14,093 nucleotides of DNA from Anaerolineae bacterium (lineage in GTDB: Bacteria; Chloroflexota; Anaerolineae; J102), in assembly GCA_015493675.1 (NCBI GenBank), contig WGCR01000063.1, forward strand, positions 1 to 14,093, read 5' to 3'. Both the position numbers and the translations under genes were made by a program. Shown here one piece after another: positions 5,956 to 12,153 of this stretch. Positions within the stretch are counted from its first letter, which is position 1. The number at the start of each line of letters is the position of its first letter. Below the pieces are notes generated by a model. That model saw nothing but the letters and a program-made list of their open reading frames with translations. It had not been told where the DNA came from and searched no databases.

Positions 5956-7422
5956 TTACCAGCCCAGGCCGAAGAGGCGGAGAAAGGTGCGGGCGGCCAG
6001 GGCGGGATCGGGCAGCAGAAACCACACCCATCCCAGCACGACGAACTGAAAGGTGACGAACCAGGCGAATAGCGTCCAGGCCCGCTTTTGCCAGGGCCGC
6101 TTTGTCAGGTTGCGATACCACTTGCGGGTGCGGTCGCTCCACATCTTGTGCGCAAACAGGCCCAAACCGTGCCACGCGCCCCAGATGACGAATGTCCAGG
6201 CGATGCCGTGCCACAGGCCGATGGTGAGCATGGTGGCCATCAGGCCCAGAAAGACGATGAGTTTTGGGTTGGGCCGGGGTTTGCGGCGCAACAGGCTGCG
6301 GCTGAGAGGCGAGAAGATGTAGAATCGCGCCCAATCGCTGAGGGTGACATGCCAGCTCTGCCAGAAGGTGGTGATGTTGGTTTTGAGATAGGGACGCTTG
6401 AAGTTTTCGGGCAGACGCACGCCCAGCAGCAGGCCCACGCCAATGGCGATGTCGGTGTAGCCCGCGAAATCGAAGTAGAGGCGGAAGGCGTAGCCGTAGA
6501 GCAGTGCCCACAGGCCCAGTGCGCTGTGGGTCTGCTGCGCCAGATCGGGCGTGAGAGACATGCCCAGGGCCAGGGTGTCGGCGATGACGAATTTCTTGAA
6601 CATGCCGGTGAGGATGCGGGCGCCGCCCTCGCTCAGGCGGGCCGCGTCCAGCCCCCGCAGGCCCGGCAGCGCCCGCCAATCCTTCTGAAAACGTTCGGCT
6701 CGGTCGATGGGCCCGGCGATGAACGCAGGGAAGAAGATGACATAAGCCACGTACTCCTGCAACCCCAGGTCGGGCAGCAGGCCCGTCTGCCGGTCGCGCA
6801 GGGTGTGGATGATGCGGAAGCTGACGTAGGAGAAGCCCAGCCAGCCCAGGTCCGAGGGCGAGGCCAGAGCCGGGTTCTGGCCCGTGTGCGAGCGCCACCA
6901 CGCGGCTGCGGCCTGGCTTAGCGCGGGCGTCTTCAGCACGACGAAGATGGCCACGATGACCAGGATGCCGCCAGTCAGCGTCCACCAGCGTTTGGGCCCG
7001 GCCAGCAGGGGCGTCACCGCGGCCAGGATTACGCCCGTCACCGCTAGCGCGGCCAAAATCAGGCCGGGCGCAGGAGGCCGCGAGGGCGTCAGCCGCCATT
7101 CGGGCGCCAGAAAGCGGTTCATCCCCATGAGCAAAATGAGCCCCGCCAGCGCAGCCAGCGCCCACCAGTCTGCTGGCTCCAAACGCCAGCGCCGCCCCTC
7201 GGCCGGTTGGCGGGTCAGCCACCAGCCGCCCGCGGTCAGTGTCAGAGTGAAGGTGGGCAGCAGGAAATCCGCGTAGCGGATGGGCAGCCAGGGTTGCAGC
7301 CAGTAAACCGCGACCACGCTGGCTCCGAACAGCAGCCAGGCGCGGGCGCGGCCGCGGGCCAGCCCTGCGTAGAGCAGCGCAAAGACCACGAAGACGAGGA
7401 TCGTCTCAAGCCCCAGACCCAT
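5956..7422 (-). CDS. MBOAT-family membrane-bound O-acyltransferase (AlgI/DltB-type)
   Basis: This 488-residue polytopic membrane protein is predicted to move an acyl group from a cytoplasmic carrier across the membrane for O-acylation of a glycan. Recognised AlgI/DltB-family elements include FPAFIAGPIDRAERF (231-245), the pore-lining YFDFAGYTDIAIGVG (316-330) and TTFWQSWHVTLSDWARFYIF (351-370, His358). LWHGIAWTF (403-411) carries the probable catalytic His405, followed by WGAWHG (414-419). About twelve membrane segments are apparent. Upstream, the heptamer array begins 3 bases before the ATG on the minus strand, so there is no ribosome-binding site of the usual kind. The gene lies between the DltX-like microprotein and the SGNH protein, the core of a Dlt/Alg-type acylation system. 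The acyl substrate could be acetyl or, given the nearby FAAL and carrier genes, a longer chain. Confidence 0.9.
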   Translation of the reverse strand: MGLGLETILVFVVFALLYAGLARGRARAWLLFGASVVAVYWLQPWLPIRYADFLLPTFTLTLTAGGWWLTRQPAEGRRWRLEPADWWALAALAGLILLMGMNRFLAPEWRLTPSRPPAPGLILAALAVTGVILAAVTPLLAGPKRWWTLTGGILVIVAIFVVLKTPALSQAAAAWWRSHTGQNPALASPSDLGWLGFSYVSFRIIHTLRDRQTGLLPDLGLQEYVAYVIFFPAFIAGPIDRAERFQKDWRALPGLRGLDAARLSEGGARILTGMFKKFVIADTLALGMSLTPDLAQQTHSALGLWALLYGYAFRLYFDFAGYTDIAIGVGLLLGVRLPENFKRPYLKTNITTFWQSWHVTLSDWARFYIFSPLSRSLLRRKPRPNPKLIVFLGLMATMLTIGLWHGIAWTFVIWGAWHGLGLFAHKMWSDRTRKWYRNLTKRPWQKRAWTLFAWFVTFQFVVLGWVWFLLPDPALAARTFLRLFGLGW

Positions 7423-7425
7423 TTT

Positions 7426-7481
7426 CAGTAAGCAGTAAGCAGTAATCAGTGAGCAGTAAGCAGTAATCAGTGTTCAGTGGG
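7426..7481. repeat. Heptamer array 1: eight units of CAGTRAK
   Basis: Eight contiguous seven-base units run without interruption: CAGTAAG, CAGTAAG, CAGTAAT, CAGTGAG, CAGTAAG, CAGTAAT, CAGTGTT, CAGTGGG. The array ends just in front of the MBOAT start codon. The minus-strand reading frame through it gives a repeating TDYCLLL peptide, which I regard as spurious. Confidence 0.9.
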
Positions 7482-7490
7482 GACGTCCCA

Positions 7491-7581
7491 ACCTCGAACC
7501 CTGAACCTCGAACCATAAACCGTGAACCCTGAACTGTGAACCCTGAACTGTGAACCGCAAACTGTGAACTGTGAACCGTAA
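7491..7581. repeat. Heptamer array 2: about twelve units of ACYNTGA type
   Basis: Twelve degenerate seven-base units (for example ACCTCGA, ACCCTGA, ACCGTGA, ACTGTGA) are followed by a partial unit ACCGTA. The phase is kept throughout despite base changes. The array lies between the microprotein stop and array 1, separated from the latter by about 9 bases. Heptamer arrays of this kind resemble the short tandemly repeated repetitive sequences known from cyanobacteria. Confidence 0.88.
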
Positions 7582-7587
7582 CCATCC

Positions 7588-7701
7588 CTAAAACCCCTGG
7601 TAGATCCATTGCGGCGAGGTGTTGGTGGCTGCGATGATGATGGCGATGATCATCAGGGCTAAAGCCAGAGCGATCATCCATTCAGCGAAGGTGCGTTGCA
7701 C
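7588..7701 (-). CDS. 37-residue single-pass membrane microprotein, DltX-like, ending in WIYQGF
   Basis: A GTG-started reading frame of 37 codons. Residues 2-8 (QRTFAEW) form a short cytoplasmic-type head. Residues 9-25 form one strongly hydrophobic helix rich in Ile, Ala, Leu and Met. Residues 26-37 are a polar tail ending TNTSPQWIYQGF, with Tyr34 four residues from the end (counting it). DltX microproteins encoded with MBOAT-SGNH pairs have the same build and, from memory, a C-terminal Phe-Ile-Tyr-x-x-Phe signature whose Tyr is proposed to carry the acyl group. A GAGG sequence (7712-7715) lies 10 bases before the GTG; an upstream in-frame TGA excludes an earlier start. It precedes the MBOAT gene on the same strand, 165 bases away. 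The match is from motif and context only, and the short length makes chance a real alternative. Confidence 0.7.
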   Translation of the reverse strand: MQRTFAEWMIALALALMIIAIIIAATNTSPQWIYQGF

Positions 7702-7794
7702 GTTTCATCAACCTCGGGAAAAAGACAATCATGGCAGGGGGCGCGAGATCGCAGGCATGGCGGCGAATCGCATCAGGTGTGACGCACCCCGGCG

Positions 7795-8868
7795 CTAAAT
7801 CAATCCCACGCGGGAGTTGTCGCCGATGGTCAGCTTCAAGGCCCGGGGCTTCAGCTCCGAGCGGCTGATGACCACGTTGCGGCCGATGAGGCTGTCGGTG
7901 ATGCGGGCGTCCACATCGCTGATCTGGCTGTGCTCCAGCATGATGCAGTGCTCGATCTCCGCATCCTCGATGAGGCAATCGTGATAGATGGAGGTGAACG
8001 GGCCTACATAGCTGTTGATGATGCGGGTGTTTTCGCCGATGATGGTGGGGCCCCGCACCACGCTGTTGATGATCTGCGCGCCCGGCTCCACCGTCACCCG
8101 CTCATCCACCTCAGAATCCTTGTCCACAAAACCATCGATGCGCGGCGTCAGCTCCTCCAGCACCTTGCTGTTGGCCGCCAGCATGTCGATGGGTTTGCCG
8201 GTGTCGATCCACCAGCCGCGATGGATGTAGGGATGCACGTGGTAGCCCGCATCCACCAGCCACTGAATGGCGTCGGTGATCTCCAGCTCGCCCCGCCAGG
8301 ATGGCTTGATGCTGCGCACCGCCTCGTGTACATGCTCATCGAACATGTAGATGCCCACCAGGGCCAGATCGCTCTTGGGCTGGCGCGGTTTCTCCACCAG
8401 TTGCTTGATGCTGCCGTCGGGATTGAGCTCGGCCACGCCGTAGTGCTTGGGTTCGGCCACCCGGGTCAGCACGATCTGGCTGTTGTAGTCGGAGGTCTCG
8501 AATTCGCGGATGAGGTCGCTGATGCCGCCCTCGATGACGTTATCTCCCAGGAACATGACGAAGCGATCGTCGCTCAGGTAGTCGCGGGCGATGAGCACCG
8601 CGTGGGCCAGGCCCTTGGGCTCGTCTTGCACGATGTAGGTGATCTTGACGCCCCAACGCCCGCCATCGCCCACAGCGGCTCGCACCTTGCGGCCATTTTC
8701 GCCGCTGCCGATAACGATGCCCATGTCGTCGATGCCCGCGTCGTGGATGGCCTCGATGACCCGAAACAGCACGGGCTTGTTGGCCACGGGAATGAGCTGT
8801 TTGGCATTGGTGTAGGTGAGGGGATAGAGGCGGGAGCCCTTGCCGCCGCTGAGGATAAGCGCTTTCAT
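7795..8868 (-). CDS. rmlA: Glucose-1-phosphate thymidylyltransferase, long form (RmlA-like)
   Basis: This 357-residue cytoplasmic enzyme is predicted to make dTDP-glucose, or a related NDP-sugar, from a sugar-1-phosphate, supplying precursors for exopolysaccharide. The N-terminal pyrophosphorylase domain has LSGGKGSRLYPLT at 6-18 (the usual GTRL Thr is Ser) and NAKQLIPVANKP. It is followed by FLGDNV, the VEKP stretch and GWWIDTGKP. After about residue 245 come left-handed beta-helix hexapeptide repeats (for example VEPGAQIINSVVRGPTIIGE) ending in IGDNSRVGLI, the layout of the long RmlA type seen in StrD-like enzymes. The ATG has GAGG 7 bases upstream. The rest of the dTDP-rhamnose pathway (RmlB, C, D) is not in the window. 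The symbol is given by family, and specificity for dTTP is inferred. Confidence 0.85.
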   Translation of the reverse strand: MKALILSGGKGSRLYPLTYTNAKQLIPVANKPVLFRVIEAIHDAGIDDMGIVIGSGENGRKVRAAVGDGGRWGVKITYIVQDEPKGLAHAVLIARDYLSDDRFVMFLGDNVIEGGISDLIREFETSDYNSQIVLTRVAEPKHYGVAELNPDGSIKQLVEKPRQPKSDLALVGIYMFDEHVHEAVRSIKPSWRGELEITDAIQWLVDAGYHVHPYIHRGWWIDTGKPIDMLAANSKVLEELTPRIDGFVDKDSEVDERVTVEPGAQIINSVVRGPTIIGENTRIINSYVGPFTSIYHDCLIEDAEIEHCIMLEHSQISDVDARITDSLIGRNVVISRSELKPRALKLTIGDNSRVGLI

Positions 8869-8895
8869 AAAGATGCCTCGCGTGTTCTGTTTTGT

Positions 8896-9004
8896 AAATA
8901 GAACGCAGATGACGCAGAAAAAGCTGATCTACGCAGATAAAAACAGATAAAATCAAAACAATCTGCGAAAATCTGTGTGCATCAGATGTGTCTGCGTTCT
9001 ATTT
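8896..9004. repeat. Inverted-repeat element with AAATAGAACGCAGA ends and internal CGCAGAT words
   Basis: A perfect 14-base inverted repeat (AAATAGAACGCAGA at 8896-8909, its complement at 8991-9004) flanks 81 bases filled with degenerate CGCAGAT or ATCTGCG words in both orientations. It occupies most of the 173-base gap between the RmlA and CpsD-like genes. It carries no reading frame of its own. It could fold into a large hairpin in RNA and looks like a small dispersed non-coding element. Confidence 0.72.
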
Positions 9005-9041
9005 TTGTCATATCTGCGAATCGTTGCTCGTGTCGTGGCGG

Positions 9042-9695
9042 TTACTCGCCGTAATAGTTGTACACGCCCGTGTCCAGGGCGGCGTTGGTCAACACCGAGC
9101 CCACCAGATTGGCGTTGACCTTGGCCAGGATGTCCTTGGCCCGCTCCACGAACTCGCGCTTGGTGCGTCCGGCCCGGGCCACCAGCAGCACGCCATCCAC
9201 CCTGGTGGCCAGCAGCGCCCCATCGGTGACCGCAATGAGGGGCGGCGCGTCGAACAGCACCACGTCGGCCTGCTCCTTCAGTTGCGCGATGATGTCGCCC
9301 ATGCGGTCCGAAGCCAGCAGATCCGCGGGGTTCTCGGGCGTGGGCCCGGCCGGAATCACCCGCAGGTTGGGGATTTCGGTGTCGAAGATAGGCAGATCCG
9401 CGGTCTCGTCCGTCAGCGCCGAGGCCAGCCCCCGGCTGTTATCCAGCCCGAAGACTTCATGCAGCCTGGGCCGCCGCAGATCCGCGTCGATGAGAATGAC
9501 TTGTTTGCCGCCCTGAGCGCTGATGACGCCCAGATTCGCCAACACCGTGGTCTTGTCATCCTCTGGCTCGGCGCTGGTGATGAGCAGCGTGTGCAGGGGA
9601 TTTTCCAGGCTGTAGAAATCGAGATTGGTGCGCAGGCTGCGGTACGCCTCGGCTCGGGGCGAGTGCGCATCGGTGATGGTAATCAGATCGATCAT
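9042..9695 (-). CDS. CpsD/CapB-like MinD-type ATPase (BY-kinase family) with an altered P-loop
   Basis: The 217-residue cytoplasmic protein belongs to the CpsD/Wzc kinase-domain family that partners Wzz-type proteins in controlling exopolysaccharide polymerisation and export. EAYRSLRTNL at 16-25 is the typical entry motif. Walker A' is VILIDADLRRP (66-76) and Walker B is VVLFDAPP (145-152). The Walker A region reads SAEPEDDKTT (41-50), where SxxPGxGKST is expected: both glycines are Glu45 and Asp47, though Lys48 and Thr49 remain. The C-terminus has only three tyrosines (GVYNYYGE), a minimal version of the autophosphorylated Tyr cluster. The gene follows the Wzz-like gene by 24 bases and is surely in its operon. 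ATP binding may be weakened. Confidence 0.86.
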   Translation of the reverse strand: MIDLITITDAHSPRAEAYRSLRTNLDFYSLENPLHTLLITSAEPEDDKTTVLANLGVISAQGGKQVILIDADLRRPRLHEVFGLDNSRGLASALTDETADLPIFDTEIPNLRVIPAGPTPENPADLLASDRMGDIIAQLKEQADVVLFDAPPLIAVTDGALLATRVDGVLLVARAGRTKREFVERAKDILAKVNANLVGSVLTNAALDTGVYNYYGE

Positions 9696-9719
9696 AGGTG
9701 TTTGGCTCCCGGTTGGTCG

Positions 9720-10406
9720 TCAGGATGATGTTCGGGCCTTGCGCCTGGCGCTCTTTTCGCCGGGGATGGCCCCCAGCACGCGCACGCCAACGGCCCGTTC
9801 CATGTCGTCGGAGGTGCGGATGTAGGCGGATTCGGCCCATTCCAGCGCAAAGACGATGATGGCTCCGATGAGTGCGCCCAGAATGAGGCCCGCCACTGCA
9901 TTGAGCTTGGGATTGGGCCGCCACAGAGGCGCGTCCCGGGCGTCGTCCACGATCCAGGTGTCGATGCGGTCTCGCTGATCCTGCTCCTGATTCCAGGCCT
10001 CTTGTTCGTCCACAAAAGTCTGGGCCATGGTCTGCACGATGGTGATCGCGGTCTGCGGATCGGGGTCTTTGACGACGATTTCCATCACAAAGCGGTCGGG
10101 CTCGGGATTGACCTCGACCTCGGACAGCAGTTCGTAGGTGTTCATGTCCAACTGGGCCCGGTCGATGACCTTTTGGGCCATGCGATGGGTGAGCAGGTTG
10201 GTCTGGAAGTTTCTGAGCAGATCTTTGGTGGAACCGGTGAGGCCGAAATCGGGCCGGGCCGGGCGCACGCTGACCAGAATCCGGGCCCGGTAGATGGGCT
10301 CCTGGAAATGGCTGAATCCAAAAGCCGCAACGCCGGTGATGAGCGCTGCCACCAGAATGATCCAGCCGCGCTTTTTGAGTATTTGCCAGTAGACTTTGAG
10401 TTCCAT
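9720..10406 (-). CDS. Wzz-type polysaccharide chain-length/co-polymerase membrane protein (downstream copy)
   Basis: A 228-residue protein with the Wzz layout. A short cytoplasmic head (MELKVYWQILKKRG) is followed by a first membrane segment at about 15-33. A mostly extracytoplasmic domain with coiled-coil-prone stretches comes next. A proline-containing segment (LWRPNPKLN) leads into a second membrane helix at about 170-189. The cytoplasmic tail RTSDDMERAVGVRVLGAIPG is typical of the family and would contact the CpsD-like ATPase encoded next. It sets the length of, or helps export, an exopolysaccharide chain. The start has no strong Shine-Dalgarno sequence, and the tail ends in a basic stretch (RRKAR). 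It is a clear paralogue of the upstream gene, with the same length and head. Confidence 0.85.
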   Translation of the reverse strand: MELKVYWQILKKRGWIILVAALITGVAAFGFSHFQEPIYRARILVSVRPARPDFGLTGSTKDLLRNFQTNLLTHRMAQKVIDRAQLDMNTYELLSEVEVNPEPDRFVMEIVVKDPDPQTAITIVQTMAQTFVDEQEAWNQEQDQRDRIDTWIVDDARDAPLWRPNPKLNAVAGLILGALIGAIIVFALEWAESAYIRTSDDMERAVGVRVLGAIPGEKSARRKARTSS

Positions 10407-10460
10407 AGATTCAGAGGGTTATCGAGAAAGAGTTGAGCGGCCTCATTGTATCACAGCCGC

Positions 10461-11147
10461 CTATTTGCGCGGGATTTCGGCCAGGACGGGGACGCCCAGC
10501 GCCTCCATATCCTTGCGAGTCTGCACACGCGGCATGAGGTATTCCAGCAAAAAAGCCAATCCAATGCCCGCCAGCAAGGCCAGAACCAGGCGCAAGGGCA
10601 GATCCAGCCGCTGTTTCAGGCTGGGACCGATGGGAACCACCGCGCCGCGGTTGACGATGTACACGGCGCCCTGATCTTCCAGCAGCCGGGGCATGAACTG
10701 GTCGGCGTCCTCGGTCATGGTTGCAGCCACCGCATCGGCGATCTTCGCCACGCGCTTCGGGTCGCCATCATAAATGGTGACGTTGAGGATGCGGTGGAGC
10801 TTGCCCGTCTGGGTGGATCCTTGAATCTGGCCCGGTGCCACCTGAATGCCCTCATCGGCCAGACGCTGGCTCACTGCGGCCGCAAACTCGGAGCCTTTGA
10901 CGATCTCGCTGAAATCGTCGATGAGGTATTCCGAGGAAAGCGCGGTGTAGTAGCCGTCATAGGTGAATTGATCGGGCAGTTGTTGGGGTTTGACGCCCAC
11001 GCTGAAAGACATGCCCATGACATAAGTCGGCGGGCGCGGCTGCCAGGGCTTGAGCGTGATCAGCGAAAAGACCAGGGTCAGCGCTGTCAAGCCGATGGGA
11101 ATCCACCACCAGCGTTTGAGGATGCGGAAATACGTGTGGAGTTCCAT
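10461..11147 (-). CDS. Wzz-type polysaccharide chain-length/co-polymerase membrane protein (upstream copy)
   Basis: A 228-residue Wzz-like protein starting MELHTYFRILKRWWW. The first membrane segment is at about 15-33, with a periplasmic-type domain in between and a second segment at about 184-202. The tail QTRKDMEALGVPVLAEIPR is the cytoplasmic end expected of this family. The reading frame extends 46 codons further upstream, but that stretch overlaps a terminator and lacks Wzz features. The ATG at 11147 aligns with the start of the paralogue downstream, so it was chosen. It heads a Wzz-Wzz-CpsD operon, with 54 bases to the next gene. Two differing copies may form a mixed complex or act on different chain lengths; this is inference. 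Confidence 0.83.
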   Translation of the reverse strand: MELHTYFRILKRWWWIPIGLTALTLVFSLITLKPWQPRPPTYVMGMSFSVGVKPQQLPDQFTYDGYYTALSSEYLIDDFSEIVKGSEFAAAVSQRLADEGIQVAPGQIQGSTQTGKLHRILNVTIYDGDPKRVAKIADAVAATMTEDADQFMPRLLEDQGAVYIVNRGAVVPIGPSLKQRLDLPLRLVLALLAGIGLAFLLEYLMPRVQTRKDMEALGVPVLAEIPRK

Positions 11148-11263
11148 AGCGGGATTGGAGACAGGATCGGGAGGTAGGTTAGGATAAGTTTGCCGCAGGA
11201 TGGGGTTTGGGTCAAGTTTGCGGATGTGTGGTTGGCGCAGGAAGGCGATAATAGCGTTGATAC

Positions 11264-11300
11264 AACAAAAAAACGCCCCATCCAAAAAGGAGGGACGTTT
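11264..11300 (-). terminator. Intrinsic terminator after the disulfide oxidoreductase gene
   Basis: Read on the minus strand, AAACGTCCCTCC, a TTTTT loop and GGATGGGGCGTTT form a stable stem with one bulge and one mismatch, followed by a run of T residues. It lies 22 bases after the gene's stop codon and ends that transcript before the Wzz operon. Confidence 0.85.
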
Positions 11301-11322
11301 CGTGTGAACAGTGAATCAGGGT

Positions 11323-12006
11323 TTAGACGGGCGTGACAGCCACGGCTTCCTTCAGCTTTTGCAGCATCATGGGCTCGGGCACAGCGCCTTCCTGGTGCAC
11401 GTTTTCGTTGATGACGGTGCGCGGCACGCCATAAACGCTGTACTTGTTGGAAAGCTCCTGGAATTCCATGGCCTCGATCATATCCGAAGTCACGCGGGGG
11501 CTAACGAAGGCGAAATGATGGGCGAGGATGACCGCGCGAGGGCAGTAGGGGCAGGTGGGGGTGATGAAAACCTGCATGTGGACGTCTCGATCCAGGCTTT
11601 TGAGGAACTCGATCGTTTCGGGCATCAGTTGCATCGAAGCGCCATTGCTGCCCACGGTGTTCAGGGCATCCAGCAAGGACATGAATTCGTAACCGCTGGG
11701 AATGCCGTAAAAACGGATGCCGTAGTTGGTGTCGGGCTCTTCGCCGCGGCCATCGGCCACCACCACGATGGCGGGGGCTTTGTCCAGACCATAGAGATCG
11801 ACAATCGCCTTGTCCCGCTCCAGATCGTAGACTTCCACCGCGATCATGGGAGAGAGTTCGGCCAGTTCTTCGGCCAGCATTTTCACTTCGTTGCAATACA
11901 TGCAGTTCTGCTGGGTGGTGACCACGATCATTTTGACCGGGCTGGTGATGTTTTGCTGAAATTGCTCCTGTACAGCTTTGGCGTCATCAGGGCTCAAGAG
12001 AGGCAT
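11323..12006 (-). CDS. Two-domain glutaredoxin-like protein disulfide oxidoreductase (PDO family)
   Basis: The 227-residue protein consists of two thioredoxin folds in tandem. The N-terminal site is Cys35-Met-Tyr-Cys38 (NCMYCNE) with its cis-proline at Pro78 (KAPAI). The C-terminal site is Cys152-Pro-Tyr-Cys155 (TCPYCPRA) with cis-proline Pro195 (GVPRT). This matches the PDO family, in which two CxxC domains make or rearrange disulfides or reduce targets with a thioredoxin reductase. There is no signal peptide, so it is cytoplasmic. AAGGAG lies 10 bases before the ATG, and a strong intrinsic terminator follows the stop, so it is probably monocistronic. No link to the neighbouring polysaccharide genes is evident. 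CMYC is an unusual first active site; the second is the glutaredoxin-type CPYC. Confidence 0.88.
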   Translation of the reverse strand: MPLLSPDDAKAVQEQFQQNITSPVKMIVVTTQQNCMYCNEVKMLAEELAELSPMIAVEVYDLERDKAIVDLYGLDKAPAIVVVADGRGEEPDTNYGIRFYGIPSGYEFMSLLDALNTVGSNGASMQLMPETIEFLKSLDRDVHMQVFITPTCPYCPRAVILAHHFAFVSPRVTSDMIEAMEFQELSNKYSVYGVPRTVINENVHQEGAVPEPMMLQKLKEAVAVTPV

Positions 12007-12057
12007 AATAAAGTTGCTCCTTATTTTAAACTCGGTTTGAGAAAGATTGCTTGTGAT

Positions 12058-12109
12058 AAAAAGTGGTTGACATGAGATGCACGCGGCAAGTCTCCGCGTT
12101 TTGTCAACC
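12058..12109 (-). terminator. Long two-part hairpin with T-run, likely terminator of the S8 peptidase gene
   Basis: GGTTGACA (12065-12072) pairs with TGTCAACC (12102-12109). Inside, ACGCGG (12081-12086) pairs with CCGCGT (12094-12099), with an asymmetric internal loop. On the minus strand it is followed after 2 bases by TTTTT (12058-12062). It lies 44 bases after the peptidase stop and 51 bases before the next start. It could also act as a 5'-leader structure of the downstream gene. Confidence 0.6.
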
Positions 12110-12153
12110 GGATTGTTAGATGTAATGAAATTGCGAAGGGTTACACGCTGCGA

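Noticed and set aside
4776..6056. Long plus-strand frame of 426 codons opposite the SGNH gene
   Set aside because: It is a GC-rich antisense shadow of a well-supported gene. Its composition (Gly, Gln, His and Val rich) and lack of domain features are typical of spurious frames.
5933..7222. Minus-strand frame of 429 codons inside the MBOAT gene
   Set aside because: It is in a different frame of the same strand as the MBOAT gene, which has clear family motifs. The alternative is Ala/Arg/Pro/His rich with no membrane pattern.
7426..7581. CRISPR array
   Set aside because: The repeats are contiguous seven-base units without spacers, and no cas gene is present.
7406..7681. 91-codon minus-strand reading frame with a repeating heptapeptide
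   Set aside because: It is a translation of the heptamer arrays and overlaps the microprotein in another frame. Its repeats (VHSSxF, TDYCLLL) follow from the seven-base phase, and it resembles no known protein.
11148..11285. Upstream extension of the first Wzz-like frame
   Set aside because: It runs into the oxidoreductase terminator and has no Wzz features. The ATG at 11147 aligns with the paralogue's start.
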